Assembly: GCF_040412425.1 (NCBI RefSeq)
Contig: NC_089792.1
Span: 22,114,861 to 22,178,860, forward strand
DNA: 64,000 nucleotides
Source of the DNA: Macrobrachium rosenbergii
Lineage: Eukaryota > Arthropoda > Malacostraca > Decapoda > Palaemonidae
Direction: 5' to 3'
The position numbers were made by a program, and so were the translations under genes. Below, piece by piece: positions 11,937 to 22,445 of this stretch (the stretch's first letter is position 1; every line of letters begins with the position of its first letter). The notes beneath the pieces were generated by a model. It did not search any database. It saw only the letters and a list, made by a program, of their open reading frames with translations, and had not been told where the DNA came from.

Positions 11937-12193
11937 AATTTAAGTAATTTATATTTTTCCTAATGTACAAACCTGAAGGTCTTTACTTGTGGGATGTTGC
12001 TTGCAAACACGAGATGGTATGGCTGTGTAACTTTTAACTTGGTATGCATTCACTTTGCCTTTTGGCCCAGGTAGCAGAGGTGGGCCATTTATGTAAAGAC
12101 CTTCAGGTTTGTATGTTAGGAAAAATACAAATTACTTAAAAAATTTGTTGTTCCTAAACAGATACAAACCTTTGGTCTTTACATATGGAGACT
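11937..12193 (-). repeat. DIRS inverted terminal repeat region with large hairpin
   Basis: Arms 11937-11986 and 12093-12147 are inverted copies (core TACAAACCTGAAGGTCTTTAC against GTAAAGACCTTCAGGTTTGTA, with about two mismatches over 35 bp) around a 106-bp loop. A third copy of the core (ACAAACCTTTGGTCTTTACAT) follows at about 12163-12184. The left arm and loop match the terminal repeat at 3860-3960. DIRS elements have inverted termini and an internal complementary region, which fits. It sits just past the 3' end of the recombinase remnant below. Confidence 0.7.
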
Positions 12194-12626
12194 TACTTCT
12201 TGGACCTCCTTCCTGGTCATGTAAAGCAGAGGAAGGAGTCTCATGCCTCTGACCTCTCAAGCGTATGGGATGTTTGACTGTCAGAAGACTTCTGGGCCTT
12301 TTGAATTACTTGTAATGAGTTTGTGTCATTGCTTCAAAAATGGCTAGGATGAACCCATAGTGTCAGAGACAATAAAAGGCTAATAAAACCAACGGGTTTG
12401 TTTTACTGTCAGCCCCTCTCTCCCCTTGCTAGAGAGAGGGGGAGGACTTTCATCTATAAACCTATATAATGTAGGTTATAGACAGGGTACTCAGTTATCT
12501 AACTCACCTGCATTACAAGCCTGTCCAGCATGTGACGGCTCGCCAACCATCCCTTTGCCCATGGGAAAGGAGGGGTCCCTCTGCCCACGGGAAAGGAAGG
12601 GTATAAAAGAGAAAAGGAAGGAAGCG

Positions 12627-12627
<1 letters not shown>

Positions 12628-12667
<40 letters not shown>

Positions 12668-12685
12668 CTTTCTCTCTCTCTCTCT
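12628..12685. repeat. (CA)n followed by (CT)n microsatellite
   Basis: About 16 CA units to 12660, then CT-rich repeats. The open frames running through it on both strands are low-complexity artefacts. Confidence 0.95.
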
Positions 12686-12689
12686 TTTC

Positions 12690-13800
12690 AACCGTACACC
12701 TTGGGTGAGATGCTACCTGTCCCTCTAGGGGAGCTGGATGAGCTACACGACTTGTTGAGCAGCCACCACAGGACCCCAAGGAAAAAGTTTCCAAGGAACT
12801 GATAGGTTCTTTCTGAATGCGAGGGACAGACCAATGCCCCTAACCTCGTGAGCTCTCACCCGGTATATACTCCCGTCCACCTCGTCAGATGTAGAGTACA
12901 GTACACCCGTTTGATTGTCTCACAAAGCCAGAAAGAAATGGTGTTCTTGGACACCTATTTCTTGTTCAAGCCAGTACTAACAAAGGGTTGTCAACACTCA
13001 GGGCCTGAGGGGTCGAATCCTCTTAAGATAGTACCGCAGCACCCGAACTGGACACAGTACCATCTCGTCCAGATCACTACCAACAAAGTCCTCTAGGGAG
13101 GGGATCGCAAAGGATTCAAATCTGGTGTCAGGGACTGACGGATTCTGAGTCTTTGTTACGAATTCTGGGACAAATTCGAGTGTGACAGATCCCCATCCCC
13201 TCAAGTGTTTGTCAAAGGGAAAGTCCATGAAGTTCGCCAGGGTAGGCAAGAACAAAGTCTTGAGGGTCAGATCCCTGTCTTACGGCTCGTAGGGCGTACA
13301 AGTCAGGCTCAGTAGAACGAGAGTCACGTCCCACTCAGGGGCCCTGAGTTCTCTGGGAGGGCAAGACTGTTCAAAGCTTCTCATCAGCACACTGATCTCC
13401 CACGAAGAAGAGAGATCGATGCCTTTCAGGCAAAGGACTTGGCCCAGGGCAGACCTGTAGCCCTTAACAACTGAGACAGAGAGAAGCTTCTCATGGCGAA
13501 GGAAGATGAGAAAGTCTGTAACTGCTGAAGAGTAGCTCCGACTGGAGAGATACCCCATCTACGACACCAACCAAAGAAGCCAATGAGTGAGCAGACCAAT
13601 TAGGAGCCTCCGTCTACTGACAGCAACCCTTCCCAGGGCCCCCATCTCCATTGCTCAAGCACAGGCAGATGATGCACTTCACAATGTCTGGGAGAAGGCT
13701 TTAATCGGGCATTGTAATCCTCAACTGCCGACATAAATTCAGTGCTGCCCCACCTGCAGCTCAAGGCTCCTATATATCTGCAGAACTCCATTTCTCCAGA
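12690..13800 (-). pseudogene. DIRS-type tyrosine recombinase (3' half of a DIRS element), broken
   Basis: The minus strand reads through a YR retrotransposon recombinase, which replaces an integrase in DIRS elements and joins a circular intermediate to target DNA. Seen in order: SYSSAVTDFLIFLRHEKLLS and SVVKGYRSALGQV (N-terminal SAM-like DNA-binding part, 13558-13400); LSLTCTPYEP followed by an in-frame TAA near 13280; RDLTLKTLF; GWGSVTLEFVPEFVTKTQNP and FVGSDLDEMVLCPVRVLRYY (13255-12998); then frame-disturbed sequence near 12930-12760 with RVRAHEVR and GPVVAAQQV of the catalytic end. Stops, indels and a short deletion after LANFMD show it is dead. A small open frame at 13791-13600 may be upstream element sequence. 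The 3' terminal repeat follows at 12193-11937. Confidence 0.8.
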
Positions 13801-15576
13801 TTTGACTCTCCCATCCTGAAAATAGCATTCAGGTTGGCTATATTGACATTTAAAGAATCACCCTATGAGGAAATCTGTTGCTTGAGGATGACCTCCAAAA
13901 TTCATCAATCAGATGCCCTCACCGCCAGAAACTCTATGGAAACATCTCTCTGCATTTCACTTCCGTCTACAGTAGTCACTGTATAAGCAGAATAAAATTA
14001 CTGAAGTTCCAGCTCCTGTACCATTTCTCTCAGCCGTAATATGAACATTGGCCAGCTTCCATCTAGCATTAGCACAGAAGAAAAGAGAATTTTATGTAGA
14101 ATTAGGAAGACTCAATATCAAATCAGTTTGACTGATGCTGCCATTTCATTTAACAGAACGTATTACTTTACTGTATTATTATTATTATATATATATTATT
14201 TTAGTGAAGAGGGATGGCAGCTACTGTCAACCAAGGGCAGAGGAAGATGTCTACATAAATAACATTTCTTTATTAGACAAAGCTAACAGATAAACAACCC
14301 AAACAATGAATCTAAATATTTCTGGAATGCAAATACTTCCAGACATCACTGTTCTGAAGGGAAACTGTATCTGCATTTCTGGAAATGTTTCTTATTTAAC
14401 AAAAAAAAATGACTGTGAATGAATCGCACACTGAAGACATTGTTAATACTTGCACTAGTTTTCATTCAAATTTTGTAGGGTTTTCTCAAAACAGAAATGC
14501 AGATTAAGGTATAAATTCTCATGCTTTGGTATAGTCCTTTTCCTTTGTTTTCCATTATTTAAAAAAGATAAAAACCTTGTCCAAAGAATATTGATTAATG
14601 GAATGCTTTATGATAATTAACAGCAATCTTCTACCTCCTCCCCTCATTACTCATCAAGAATTCCCACACACCCTCCTTTCCCCCTTTATTCCCAGACTTT
14701 TTCTCCTTTTTCATAACCCTCCTTTCCTTACTATATTATTTAGCAGGGAAACTGTTCACTCAGTAGCTACATGATAAGACTTGTTTTGTATGTAACATAC
14801 ATAGAAAACTCGAACCAATGTGAAAATAACATTAACGGGGCAATCTAGTGTTATACAGTGGTCACAATGTGGCTGCTCTCATCATTTGTGGACTGTCTTA
14901 TCTTTTTTTTTTTTTATTATCTTTCTTTTTATTATCTGTATACAGCATGTACTGAAGATAGGCTGACAAAAAGTTGAGCAAGGAAAACTCAGCTTCTAGA
15001 TGCCAAGCTAACTTGGAAACTATTTGTTCTTTGCTGTATATAATCAAGGAGTCAGGATTCACTGAGCAAGAACACTGCTTACCCCTAAATACAAACCAAC
15101 AAGGATATTATCACCAAATTGACCAGCACAGACATGGATTTACTGACTGATTTAAAGTGTCCAGTCATCATGACATCAAAGGTCAAAGCCATGTCTTCTG
15201 CTACTCTGCTTTAATTTTTATCCTTGCTGGTTTGTATTCACAAGTACTGTATGTAGTATTCTTGCTCAAAGTGAATGTCAACTTATGCTGATCTCCAGAA
15301 CTAGGAATTTTCTGGGTAATTCAGCATCTACAAGTTGAGTTTCCTTATTCAGTCTATCTTTTATACACTACATGTAATAGTTTGCATCTAGGAAATTAAA
15401 CATTCAATATTTTTTATTTTGGTAAAAAATGTTGCAAAGATGGAATAAGTGGATAATATAAAAAGAATGGACAAATACCTCTACATTGAGAATTTATTGG
15501 GTTTATACAAACATTTAGTTTATAAGAAAATGTAATAAACAAAACTATAAATTGTCGGCACCTTGGAAACTAGTTA
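13801..15576. other. No recognised gene
   Basis: AT-rich sequence with small open frames only and a few short T runs. Part may be 3' UTR or flank of the minus-strand aveugle gene to the right; no polyadenylation signal can be assigned with confidence. Confidence 0.4.
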
Positions 15577-15811
15577 CAGGCAGTCCCCGGTTATCGGCGC
15601 GCTCAGTTATCGGCAATCCAGTTTTACGGTGCCTGTCTCTCGACGAAAATCGGTGATTTTCGGCGCCGATACACAGATTTCCGCTTATTGGCGCTGATCT
15701 CTGGTTATCGATACCGATAAGCGTAAAAAATCAGTTTTTCTGTTATCTGCGATTTTCGCTTATTGTCACGCCATCAGAACGGAACCCCCACCAATAACCG
15801 GGGAATGCCTG
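15577..15811. mobile_element. TIR miniature element (CAGGCAGTCCCC family), copy 1
   Basis: Starts CAGGCAGTCCCCGGTTATCG after a TA (15575-15576) and ends with the inverted match ACCGGGGAATGCCTG, followed by CA instead of TA. The interior is repetitive TTATCGG/GCGCCGAT wording with no coding frame. The ends and the TA target match pogo/Tigger-like (Tc1/mariner) miniature elements. Lies just downstream of the aveugle stop. Confidence 0.8.
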
Positions 15812-16377
15812 CATTCCCATGAAATAACTACAATAATTTTTGTGCTATGGCAAGAAAGCATGGCGAGTTATTCAAATTTTAAGGAGCATTTAAGAAAAAC
15901 TGACAAATTTTGGATTTAAATAAACAATAATGATGACATAAAGAACTACATACCTGGGTATATATGCTGCTGGTCTGAAATAAATTTTCAAGAGATCTAA
16001 ACTACCATTTAAGGCACAAATTTTAAAAATTAAGATAAGCTTTTCACTGGTCTATTAAAACATACTTTTTACTATTAAATAAAAATCACAATTCCATAAA
16101 ATACCATTTCATAATTACGTATATACAACAATAACTGTGAAGCTTCCCATGCAGTCTAAAATATTTTAACAAAACAGCAAAAATTTTACAGGCAAAAGTT
16201 TCACTTCCCTGTTTCCCGTCCACAAATACAGCAACGAATATAATCACCCTGTCATCACCAAAAGTGATACCTCAGTCAACCAACAATAGACTTTAAGTAA
16301 TGTACATAAATTTATCCACGATATATATAAAGTCCCCTGACTTATCTTGGAGAAAAAAGCAACATTTTCTTTCATGT

Positions 16378-16545
16378 CTAAAATGAAGAACTCATTTCAA
16401 TCTCCTTCATCTCTTGGATATCAGCTTTGAGACGCAGCTTGAGAATTTCACGCCATATTGCTTCAAGATGTTCTGGATGATTTATTCCCAGTCTGATCAG
16501 AGTTCCTTCACTCATCCTCACCAGGGCTTTACCAGTTATGTCATT
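16378..16545 (-). CDS. ave: Aveugle-like SAM-domain protein, last coding exon
   Basis: C-terminal exon of an aveugle (AVE/HYP) orthologue; the vertebrate relatives are SAMD10/SAMD12. Seen on the minus strand: acceptor TTTTTCTTTGTAG, then NDITGKALVRMSEGTLIRLG, HPEHLEAIWREILKLRLKAD and a short tail to TAG (16380-16378). This is the second half of a SAM domain; DITG-ALLR, a helix ending RLGI, and IWREI.K.RLK.DI are the family signature. Established: Drosophila AVE links CNK to KSR during Ras-to-Raf signalling. The exon is 56 codons including the stop, with no disruption. It joins the exon at 22320-22445 in phase 0 across 5.8 kb. The protein (~100+ residues) is cytoplasmic, with no signal peptide or membrane segment. 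High confidence. Confidence 0.85.
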   Translation of the reverse strand, partial: NDITGKALVRMSEGTLIRLGINHPEHLEAIWREILKLRLKADIQEMKEIEMSSSF

Positions 16546-16921
16546 CTACAAAGAAAAATTTGTTTTCAAAATCTACACACACTAATTGTAGCTCAAAATA
16601 CACATATGTATTAATATATTTCCTCATGATATATCTTGTTCCTGTACAAATACCAGCTCTTTAATTGAGCTTAATTTCTAGGTAAGCAGAGGGATAAGCC
16701 AGTCAAGACTTGTTTAAACTAATGTATCAAAAAAGATTGTCATTTAATTGCTGGATCTGATTAACAGCAGCATATTTGGTTAGGAAAAGCTCATAAGTTT
16801 TTACCCTCTCATTTCCACTATTTATAAGTTCTAATGAATGATTTGGTACCTCCTATAATTCTGTTACACTGTATTTGATTACTGATTATTAATACAGTAA
16901 GTATACAGTATCTTACATCAT

Positions 16922-17620
16922 TGTTAAGAACCGAGGTTTTCGGCCCTTAAGAAAAAACACAGGATCTTTATAGATGGAAAAACTATTAAAGGCTGCTCTG
17001 GCTAATCGACAGCTCACACACACAAAGAAGGAGGAATAACAAAAATACAGGAAATGGTTATAAAAATAGATTTATTAATATTAAACTTAATAATCTTAAA
17101 AAGAAAACCATAACAAAATGAGCCAGGTCCGGGCCACGAAACACAAAAATAAAGCAGTATTACTTTATATAAAAAAGAAGTACCAGCAGCAGTCGATACA
17201 AAAAAAGCCATCTCCAGCGAAGTCCACCAACTAACGACAACAGGCATTATCACGACGTCCTGCTGCCGTCTCGCCAAAATACAAAGGACACGGGCCACTG
17301 CACCCGAGCCAAAACTGCCGACAGGGTCTCCACCTGCGGCCAACAAACAACCATCTTCGTTGGTGCGCTGCTCCAGTCTGGGCCCAAACACCGGCTGCCC
17401 AAGAAACGTCCTCAAAGTCGAACTGCTGCTGGTACTCAAAGTTCTCTTCCCCAAGAGAACAACCTGTTCGCTACTGCTGCCCGAACCTGACTAAAAGTTG
17501 GCGCCACGCCACCACAGACGTCAACAATCCTGTGAAAATAAGAGGGGAGGGGAGAGGATTAGCCAAATAAATAAACAGGTAACTACCGTACCGCCCATAG
17601 AACAACCAAAGATCCTAACA
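16922..17620 (-). repeat. 3' LTR of the miniature element
   Basis: 699 bp, TGTTAAGAACC...GATCCTAACA on the plus strand. Against the 5' LTR it has small differences such as GTTTTCGG for GTATTCGG and CTATTAAAGG for CTATTGGGG. Confidence 0.92.
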
Positions 17621-17746
17621 CCTTCCCCCCCGACAGAAAAAAAAAAAAATTACAATTTTTTTTTTTTCCAAAATAACCAACCTCCTCCTCCAATGTGGAG
17701 AAAACTCCGACAACCAGAGCAGAGCCAATCCTGTCACGGTCGCCAA

Positions 17747-18444
17747 TGTTAAGAACCGAGGTATTCGGCCCTTAAGAAAAAAACACAGGATCTTTATAGA
17801 TGGAAAAACTATTGGGGCTGCTCTGGCTAATCGACAGCTCACACACACAAAGAAGGAGGAATAACAAAAATACAGGAAATGGTTATAAAAATAGATTTAT
17901 TAATATTAAACTTAATAATCTTAAAAAAAAAACCATAACAAAATGAGCCAGGTCCAGGCCACGAAACACAAAAAATAAAGCAGTATTACTTTATATAAAA
18001 AGAAGTGCCAGCAGCAGTCGATACAAAAAAAAAGCCATCTCCAGCGAAGTCCACCAACTAACGACAACAGGCCGTATTATCACGACGTCCTGCTGCCGTC
18101 TCGCCAAAATACAAAGGACACGGGCCACTGCACCCGAGCCAAAACTGCCGACAGGGTCTCCACCTGCGGCCAACAAACAACCATCTTCGTTGGTGCGCTG
18201 CTCCAGTCTGGGCCCAAACACCGGCTGCCCAAGAAACGTCCTCAAAGTCGAACTGCTGCTGGTACTCAAAGTTCTCTTCCCAAGAGAACAACCTGTTCGC
18301 TTTGCTGCCCGAACCTGACTAAAAGTTGGCGCCACGCCACCACAGACGTCAACAATCCTGTGAAAATAAGAGGAGGGGAGGATTAGCCAAATAAATAAAC
18401 AGGTAACTACCGTACCGCCCATAGAACAACCAAAGATCCTAACA
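17747..18444 (-). repeat. 5' LTR of the miniature element, with a 152-codon open frame
   Basis: 698 bp. On the element's sense strand an open frame of 152 codons (18449-17991) runs through most of this LTR, with a serine run and Gly/Ala-rich segments. The other LTR keeps part of it (17454-17014) after small frame changes. No known domain is recognised; it may be a chance frame in GC-richer LTR sequence. Confidence 0.9.
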
Positions 18445-18885
18445 ATCATGTTATTTCAAGCATAATAAGTATGATTACTTGTCCTGCCTTCTAGCATATG
18501 CCAGTTGAACCATGCTGGGTTTATAATCAAGTGTAGCTATAAGCCATCTGCTATGGATGACTTAATAATATGAACCTAAAGATAAAAATGGCTGAATATA
18601 GTAATTTCTTGAGCATAAATCCTTGTAATATTTCTTACTTTTTGGTATACAATGTACTCCAGTACATCCTATGGCCTTCTCATGTAAGGCCCTTACAAAT
18701 CCTTGGTTTCACTTGCTAAATACTTATAAAAACATGATGTGTCATAACATATAAGATCATCAAAATCATCATTTTGGTTTTATAGTGGCATGGGGTTGCT
18801 GAGCTACCAATCGAGTAAATCTAGCCTTCCACATACCATGACAGCAACCTCAGATGATGCTTAAGGGTGGCTAAATTCTTGCCAA

Positions 18886-19206
18886 ATGGAGGCTGGTGCC
18901 AAGAAAATTATGGCCAACATTGAAGGTGACCTTACTGTATTCCCTATTTTTAGTCACAAAGGAGGTAAAGAAACTTACTTTACTGGTTGCTGCTCTGGAT
19001 ATCAGCTGTCAGTTTCTGGTCTGAAGCAACAGACATTAAGTCTAAGGATGTCCAAGAAAGGCCTTAAGCGTCAAGGTTTCACTCAATGTCTTATTTGCTA
19101 TGTCATACAGTGTCTTTGTTGTCGACTCTGTAAAAGACTGATACAGTATCTAAACTTACAGATTCAATTCTGCCCTTCTGAGAAGGAAGAACTGATCTCA
19201 GATTAA
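18886..19206 (+). other. Open frame of unknown status
   Basis: 106 codons inside the aveugle intron, cysteine-containing, with no recognisable motif or good start context. Probably chance. Confidence 0.1.
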
Positions 19207-19472
19207 TTGAGAACACTTACGTGAGATCTTAAGTGCCTTTTGGAGGCGTGACTCTTCACAATGCTCTTTTTGAAAAAAGGGTATGATGCATTAGGCTGCC
19301 CTTTCCATTTTCTTTATAATGTTTTACTATAGACTGAATGCGCCTAACGCTCACCAGTTTCCAACAGCATTACACACTTAACCCATATCTTTTATGTGAG
19401 GTGTCCAACTGACAACAAAACATGAGGCATTATAGCCACAGATAAATAAAGCAGTCACCAAAAATATAGGTA

Positions 19473-19765
19473 CAGGCAGTCCCCGGTTAACGGTGGGGGT
19501 TCCGTTCCCGGCTGAGCGCCGATAACCGAAAATTGTCCTTAACTGGAACATCACAATTATTATGGTAATAAATGGCATTTATGAAGCCACAAGCACCAGT
19601 AAACAGCTTAACAGCACCATTAACTGCTTACCAATGCCAATAAACCACTTACTGGTGCCAAAAATTGCTTACCAGCGCTGAAAATCTGGTTAACAACATT
19701 GTTAGACAAGCGTAATAAAACCAAAGTGCCGTTAACTGATGCTGCCAATAAGCAGGGACTGCCTG
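19473..19765. mobile_element. TIR miniature element (CAGGCAGTCCCC family), copy 2
   Basis: CAGGCAGTCCCCGGTTAACGG at the left and GCAGGGACTGCCTG at the right, with TA target duplication at 19471-19472 and 19766-19767. Non-coding, 293 bp. Confidence 0.88.
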
Positions 19766-19955
19766 TACAGTATCTGCTGTCAGGATATAGTAATAAAAAC
19801 CAAAATATAAAGAAAACACACAAATGTATAGTGCTATGTAGTAAATATAAAGAGTACTAAATTTTTTTAAACAAATTTTTTGAGGGATGGGGAGGGGGCA
19901 CATATCCATCACTTCAGACTACCTTCTGGTGTGTAAGCTCCTTTTCCAGAAAGGT

Positions 19956-20844
19956 TTAAAAACTACACGATGGGAGCGGGCTGCCATCCCTCTTCATAGC
20001 TTGTTTACGAGCCGGAGGCGAGTCATCTTCCACCAAGGCACCAGGCCTTTTCAACAGCCCTGACACCTCAGCAAAGCGCCAACTGCGCTTTTTGGCCCCA
20101 TTAGAGTCCGAATCACTTGACAATGATGTATGTACATCCAAGCGGATGCCTTTCCAGTGGCAGTCCTCCGAGTCCTGGGACTTACGGACAACAGGCTCGG
20201 TTGAGGAAGCGACTACTCGTGGGTAAACCCCACCAACCTCCCTTGGACTGCCAGTTTGCTTCCTCCCAGGTGAGCAAGGGGAGTTTAACACGGATCTTAG
20301 TCTAGAAGCATCAGTGGGAGAAGTAGCCACCCCCTCCACTAATACAGCACTTGACACTGTACCAACACTGTTAAATTTGTCCAATCTGGGAAACGGTATT
20401 TACCAAAAAATTAAATTTCTGATCTACTTGTGCTTCTAAGCTGGCAATGGCATTGGATTCACAAGAATGGGAGTCAGGTATTGGAGTAACAGGAAAAGTT
20501 GGAGGACTGGAGATGGGGGAAAAGGTGGTCACAGGTGTTGAAGGGATAGGTAAAGCAACAATATCAACTCCCGGAGAATTAACTGAACTGGCAGAAGCCT
20601 TAGCTTCAGCCCTAGTGGTTGCCTTTCTCAGTGTCACGTTGCAATTTATCTAAATGGGTCTGCAAAGCCTTCCACTTCCCCTTATCCCAATCCTTATATT
20701 CTTTGCAATTACAGTAAGATCAAGTGAGCAAATCTGCTCCCTACAAGAACTACAGATGGTATGGCTGTCATACTTAGCAGAAGTAAGTCTAGTCTTGCAG
20801 CCTTTACTGCAGTACCTAATGCTAGACAAACTAGAGCCTGACAT
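19956..20844 (-). pseudogene. DIRS ORF1 (Gag-like, zinc-finger) remnant
   Basis: On the minus strand the piece opens MSGSSLSSIRYCSKGCKTRL and continues with YDSHTICSSCREQ, a Cys-rich N-terminal finger typical of DIRS-type ORF1 proteins in crustaceans (family assignment inferred). From about 20715 to 20650 the original frame has moved by one base (C-N-C-K and DWDKGKWKAL appear in the neighbouring frame). The first frame then resumes at TTRAEAKASASS. A further break near 20375 leads into a Ser/Pro-rich part (20384-19956) with SDSDSNGAKKRSW. Coiled or globular structure is not obvious. No polymerase follows; truncated copy. Confidence 0.6.
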
Positions 20845-21338
20845 TAGTCAAAAACAGTCAAAATCAGGAAAGTCATAATCGTGAATGTTACCTGAATATT
20901 AGCTAAGCTAATTAAATGCTGAACACTACCAAAAACAAAGTGTACTTCACCAAATGAAGAAAATATCCAACCATCTGGAGAAAAACAAAAGCCATGAGCT
21001 GCTCAATAACCAATGTTTAGTCACTGACCAGGAGAAACGAATTGAGCTCTTTAGATGTGTTGTACCTATTCTTCCCCAAAAGTGGGCGGGGCAGTCTATC
21101 TACATCCAAAACAAAAGAGCTACTGTGAATTTTGAATTTTGAGCTGCTGCGTAAAGTAGAAACTAATAGCTATGTAATTATTTGGTAAGTTACTTATATA
21201 AAATTACATTTTATCTTTAATATAAACCCATAAATTATTAGAATTACCCTCCTCCCATCCCTGCTCTTCTAGAGGCACATCTAGACTACACAGAGGAATG
21301 GCTTGCTCAAAAGAGGCCATTTAGTTCCTGGATATGTA

Positions 21339-21642
21339 CAGTCAGTCCCCAGTTATCGGCAGGGGTTCCATTCCCGACAGCATGACAATAACCGAAAATC
21401 ACTGATAACTGGAAATCAACGATTTTCAGTGCTTATCGGAGCCAGTAAGCAGATACTGGCAGTGATTGGTGCCTCTATTAGGTGTGTATTGGCGCTGATC
21501 TTTGGTTATCGGCACTGATAAGCAGATATTGGCATCGAAAACCTGGTTATCGTTGCCGAAAATCCAGTTATTACCGTCACTAGACAAGCGCCAAAAAACT
21601 GATCACTGATAACCAGAACAAATGATAACCGGGGACTGCCTG
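21339..21642. mobile_element. TIR miniature element (CAGGCAGTCCCC family), copy 3
   Basis: CAGTCAGTCCCCAGTTATCGG at the left and ACCGGGGACTGCCTG at the right, with TA at 21337-21338 and 21643-21644. 304 bp, non-coding. It shares CAGGGGTTCC and the TTATCGG series with the other two copies. Confidence 0.88.
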
Positions 21643-22319
21643 TATTTGGCTAATGGGAGTTGTTCTGCTGTTTCTGTGGTGCCTGTTTGGAGCTGCTGGA
21701 CTGCAGGATTTGGCATAAGTAAACTGATAGGTTTGTTTTACAAATTTACAAGTAATAAAAATAATGAATAAAACATATCCAAAATTCAGTTAGTCGGGAC
21801 ATGATTAGTCAATAGCTTAAAACCAAATTGTTAATTAGTGAATAGCTCTTCACTAGACATACACTTAAATTTCAAACAGTAAAATCAAAACACCACTAAA
21901 AACAGTTACAGAAACAATTTTTTGAGATCAGAGAAAGTATTAATAGTACTCATTCAAAATTTCTGGGACTACCTACACTATGATGAAGGAAATCACCAGC
22001 ACAAAGAAAAATATAATTAAAAAGAATGAAATGGAATGATGCATATGGTAAAATGAAAATCAAAAACAACAGAATAACTATGAACAGTTTCAGTCTGAGA
22101 ATCTCTAGATCATACATTGTGATCCATGGGATCTTAAAAAATAAATGTGTATGCTAAAATCTAAATTGGAATACGTCTTGTATTTTGCAAAACACAAAAT
22201 ATTCTATGCTAACGTAATAAGTTTGTAGTCAAACTAATACTGCATTTACTTCATGTTGATTTACAAGTCAAACAATTTTTAGAGAATTAACAAGGTAGTT
22301 TGCTGATAAGTATACTTAC

Positions 22320-22445
22320 AATTATAAGCAGATGAGAATATAAATGAAAGTATTCACTGCAATGTCTCTTAAACCATTTCTGAACATCAGCAGTTGTCCA
22401 CAGGTAACAGGGCTTTGGCCTAGCTATTGGTTTGCCCTGTTTCCC
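22320..22445 (-). CDS. ave: Aveugle-like SAM-domain protein, internal exon
   Basis: Minus-strand exon of exactly 42 codons: GKQGKPIARPKPCYLWTTAD, then VQKWFKRHCSEYFHLYSHLL and II. Acceptor ATCTACTTTTCCAG ends at 22446; donor ATT|GTAAGT follows 22320. Relatives read RPK..YLW-(S/T)V-DV.KW..(R/K)HC-(G/T)EY, the N-terminal part of the SAM domain. Joining to 16545 gives ...LIINDITGKAL in phase 0, completing the domain with normal spacing (one residue longer than in fly). The start-codon exon (about 20 residues expected) was not found and must lie to the right; an ATG at 22542 in frame precedes the acceptor and is probably intronic. High confidence. Confidence 0.88.

Larger units (their letters stand above)
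16922..18444 (-). mobile_element. Complete miniature (TRIM-like) LTR retrotransposon with target duplication
   Basis: Two direct repeats of 699 and 698 bp (16922-17620, 17747-18444), each TGTTA...TAACA, flank only 126 bp. Both outer edges carry the same 5-bp target duplication ATCAT (16917-16921, 18445-18449). On the minus strand an 18-base primer-binding site (TGGCGACCGTGACAGGAT, 17745-17728) lies one base inside the 5' LTR, and a purine tract (GGGGGGGAAGG) abuts the 3' LTR at about 17621-17631, fixing the orientation. The PBS complements a tRNA 3' end finishing GGTCG-CCA, which fits a tRNA-Arg. No gag or pol can fit, so movement would depend on another element. The LTRs differ by about a dozen small changes, mostly indels, implying a fairly recent insertion. 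Confidence 0.92.
16546..22319 (-). other. aveugle intron (5774 bp), host to several elements
   Basis: Donor GTAAGT (22319-22314) and acceptor TTTCTTTGTAG (ending 16546), read on the minus strand. It holds a complete miniature LTR retrotransposon (16922-18444), two copies of the CAGGCAGTCCCC element (19473-19765, 21339-21642) and DIRS ORF1 debris (19956-20844). The stretches 18450-19470 and 21650-22319 show nothing else recognisable. Confidence 0.8.

Noticed and set aside
17498..17752. Coding region inside the miniature LTR element
   Set aside because: The inner 126 bp is PBS, homopolymer A/T runs and purine tract; no Gag or Pol motif.
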